Below are positions 62,789 to 64,000 of a stretch of DNA of 64,000 nucleotides, piece after piece. This DNA is from Acidaminobacter sp. JC074 (GTDB lineage Bacteria; Bacillota; Clostridia; Peptostreptococcales; Acidaminobacteraceae). The position numbers and the translations under genes are program-made. The notes beneath the pieces are model-generated. The model was not told the origin of the DNA. It saw only the letters and a program-made list of their open reading frames with translations, and made no database searches. Numbering within the stretch: position 1 is the first letter of the stretch; each line of letters begins with the position of its first letter. Where the stretch lies: NCBI RefSeq assembly GCF_022496765.1, contig NZ_VANV01000014.1:62001-126000 (forward strand), given 5' to 3'.

Positions 62789-63475
62789 CTAGTAGGATCC
62801 TTTTACGATTACCTCACCTATATTATACACACTTTTATATCTTTTCTTAAAGGCATACATTTCCTCTAAAGTAAAATAGTCATACTTGCAATCTACAATT
62901 TGACTTTCAGAATACCGATACTGTTGCATGACAAATCTTTTGGCATCAGAAACCATTTCAAACAAGGACTCAATATCAGCATGAAAGTCCTTAATCATGG
63001 TTGTTCTAAACTCATATTCAATGGGTGTATTTTTTATGATCTCCATGGTCTTATAGACCTTAGATAATTCAAGGTCTCTACCAATTGTATCAGCATATGC
63101 AGATGAGGTATTTTTTATATCCATAGCCACATAATCTATCAAAGACATTTGAATAAGCCTCTGTACAACTTGTGGTCTATAACCATTGGTATCTAGCTTA
63201 ACATCATATCCCAAAGATTTTACATCTTGTAAAAAAGAAGTTAAACCAACTTGTAAAGTTGGTTCACCGCCTGATATCACAATACCATCTAATATGTTCC
63301 GTCTCTTTTCCAAATGTTTAAGTACGGTCTTTTCACTTATAAGATCATCTGTTTTCAGGATGTTCTTATTATGGCAAAAGGGACAAGAAAAATTGCATTT
63401 TGATGTAAAGACAACACTGGCAACATGGTCTTTGTAATCTATAAATGATGTCTTTAGGTAATCAGCTATCTTCAT
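62789..63475 (-). CDS. nrdG: Anaerobic ribonucleoside-triphosphate reductase activating protein (radical SAM)
   Basis: The 228-residue protein has the radical SAM cluster motif CNFSCPFCH and the GISGGEPTL-like VISGGEPTLQ. It makes the glycyl radical on NrdD. Its ATG overlaps the nrdD stop (ATGA). Confidence 0.93.
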   Translation of the reverse strand: MKIADYLKTSFIDYKDHVASVVFTSKCNFSCPFCHNKNILKTDDLISEKTVLKHLEKRRNILDGIVISGGEPTLQVGLTSFLQDVKSLGYDVKLDTNGYRPQVVQRLIQMSLIDYVAMDIKNTSSAYADTIGRDLELSKVYKTMEIIKNTPIEYEFRTTMIKDFHADIESLFEMVSDAKRFVMQQYRYSESQIVDCKYDYFTLEEMYAFKKRYKSVYNIGEVIVKGSY

Positions 63476-64000
63476 AATTCATACTCTATTCTGTCATCAT
63501 ATTCTTCTCTTTTACCTTCATTCCAGTTTTTAACCGGTCTATGGTAACCAACCACCCTAGACCAGACTTCTGTTTCTTCTTTGCAGTGAGGACAAAAGAG
63601 ATGTTCCCCCGGCAAATACTTGTGGTCTGGACAAATAGAAAATGTTGGTGTTAAGGTAATATACGGTATACGGTAATTGTGCATGACTTTTTTCAAAGTG
63701 CGTTTGACCATATCAATGTCATCGATTCGTTCTGGAACAAAACCATGAAAGACTGTGCCACCCGTGTATTTGATTTGAAGAGATTCTTGATGATCAAGCG
63801 CATCAAACAGGTCTTCAGTTTGGCCAACAGGCAACTGGGTGCTATTTGTATAATAAGGACGCTTATGGCCAGAAGTCATAATATCTGGGTAATCTTCACG
63901 GTCCATTTTGGCAAACCGATATGCAGCACCTTCTGCGGGACTTGCTTCCAAATTGTATAAATGACCTGTTTCTTCTTGAAACTTCAAAAGGTTTTCATTC
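63472..64000 (-). CDS. nrdD: Anaerobic ribonucleoside-triphosphate reductase, C-terminal part (cut by window edge)
   Basis: The frame is open to the window edge, so only about the last 176 residues are seen. They include ASPAEGAAYRFAKMDRE, the metal-binding region ICPDHKYLPGEHLFCPHC and the glycyl-radical region SRVVGYHRPVKNWNEGKREE. It reduces ribonucleotides under strict anaerobiosis. The radical-loop sequence RVVGY differs from the RVCGY/RTCGY of the T4/E. coli group and fits the subgroup common in clostridia. Confidence 0.92.
   Translation of the reverse strand, partial: NENLLKFQEETGHLYNLEASPAEGAAYRFAKMDREDYPDIMTSGHKRPYYTNSTQLPVGQTEDLFDALDHQESLQIKYTGGTVFHGFVPERIDDIDMVKRTLKKVMHNYRIPYITLTPTFSICPDHKYLPGEHLFCPHCKEETEVWSRVVGYHRPVKNWNEGKREEYDDRIEYEL

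Noticed and set aside
1-64000. CRISPR arrays, tRNA/rRNA genes, transposases, phage genes
   Set aside because: I found no spaced direct repeats, tRNA-like cloverleaf, rRNA sequence, transposase or integrase in the translated frames.

Overview
The window is a low-GC chromosomal segment from an anaerobic, Gram-positive member of the Clostridia that ferments amino acids. The main evidence is a complete glycine reductase (Stickland) operon with two in-frame UGA selenocysteine codons and a tandem glycine riboswitch. Lipoprotein signal peptides, a csaB-type wall pyruvyl transferase, an oxygen-sensitive class III ribonucleotide reductase and late cobalamin genes fit this. I cannot name the species. 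I saw no insertion sequences, prophage, CRISPR array, rRNA or tRNA genes. Almost everything after 7.3 kb is on the minus strand.

Layout. 0-7.3 kb (+): a sensor-kinase-like protein that lacks its phospho-accepting histidine, a MacAB-type efflux system (adaptor, ATPase, permease) and a two-component pair. 7.3-11.3 kb (-): an envelope-stress-like module with two DUF4097 repeat proteins (one a lipoprotein, one cytoplasmic with a SHOCT-like domain), a duplicated-domain lipoprotein, a 48-residue Cys-rich protein that was easy to miss, and a DUF2089 regulator. 11.4-16.6 kb (-): BMP-type nucleoside ABC importer. 17.2-25.5 kb (-): grdX-trxB-trxA-grdE-grdA-grdB-grdC-grdD behind a glycine riboswitch. 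25.6-28.5 kb (-): Na/Pi transporter preceded by an array of five TTAACA half-sites, then trmL and cheX. 28.5-37.3 kb (-): cobU-cobS-cobC-cbiA-cbiP-cbiB-cobD with uppP and a DUF362 ferredoxin protein at the end. 37.4-43.1 kb (-): S1-domain protein, nth, a large FtsA-like ATPase, two tandem DUF2225 proteins and a small membrane protein. 43.2-48.7 kb: an orphan membrane protein (+), then the ilvN-ilvC-ilvD-ilvB operon (-) behind a tandem T-box leader whose apparent specifiers are Ile (ATC) and Val (GTA). 48.8-56.3 kb (-): AI-2E-type exporter, split transketolase, and an envelope cluster (exported protein, DUF5693, CsaB, TagA-type glycosyltransferase). 56.4-60.3 kb (-): acpS-alr-ndoAI-ndoA and an oxaloacetate decarboxylase alpha chain. 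60.3-64 kb (-): nrdD (cut by the window edge), nrdG and an ABC-2 exporter.

How it fits together. Glycine sensed by the riboswitch should control glycine reduction to acetyl phosphate, with TrxA/TrxB supplying electrons. The ilv operon appears to read uncharged Ile and Val tRNAs. The Na/Pi gene looks phosphate-controlled. The 2-11.3 kb genes look like a cell-envelope damage sensing and export island. The most unusual signals are the hybrid architecture of the tandem T-box, the DUF2089/SHOCT/DUF4097 module, the His-less kinase, the Pho-box-like array and the repeat-rich C-terminus of the FtsA-like protein.
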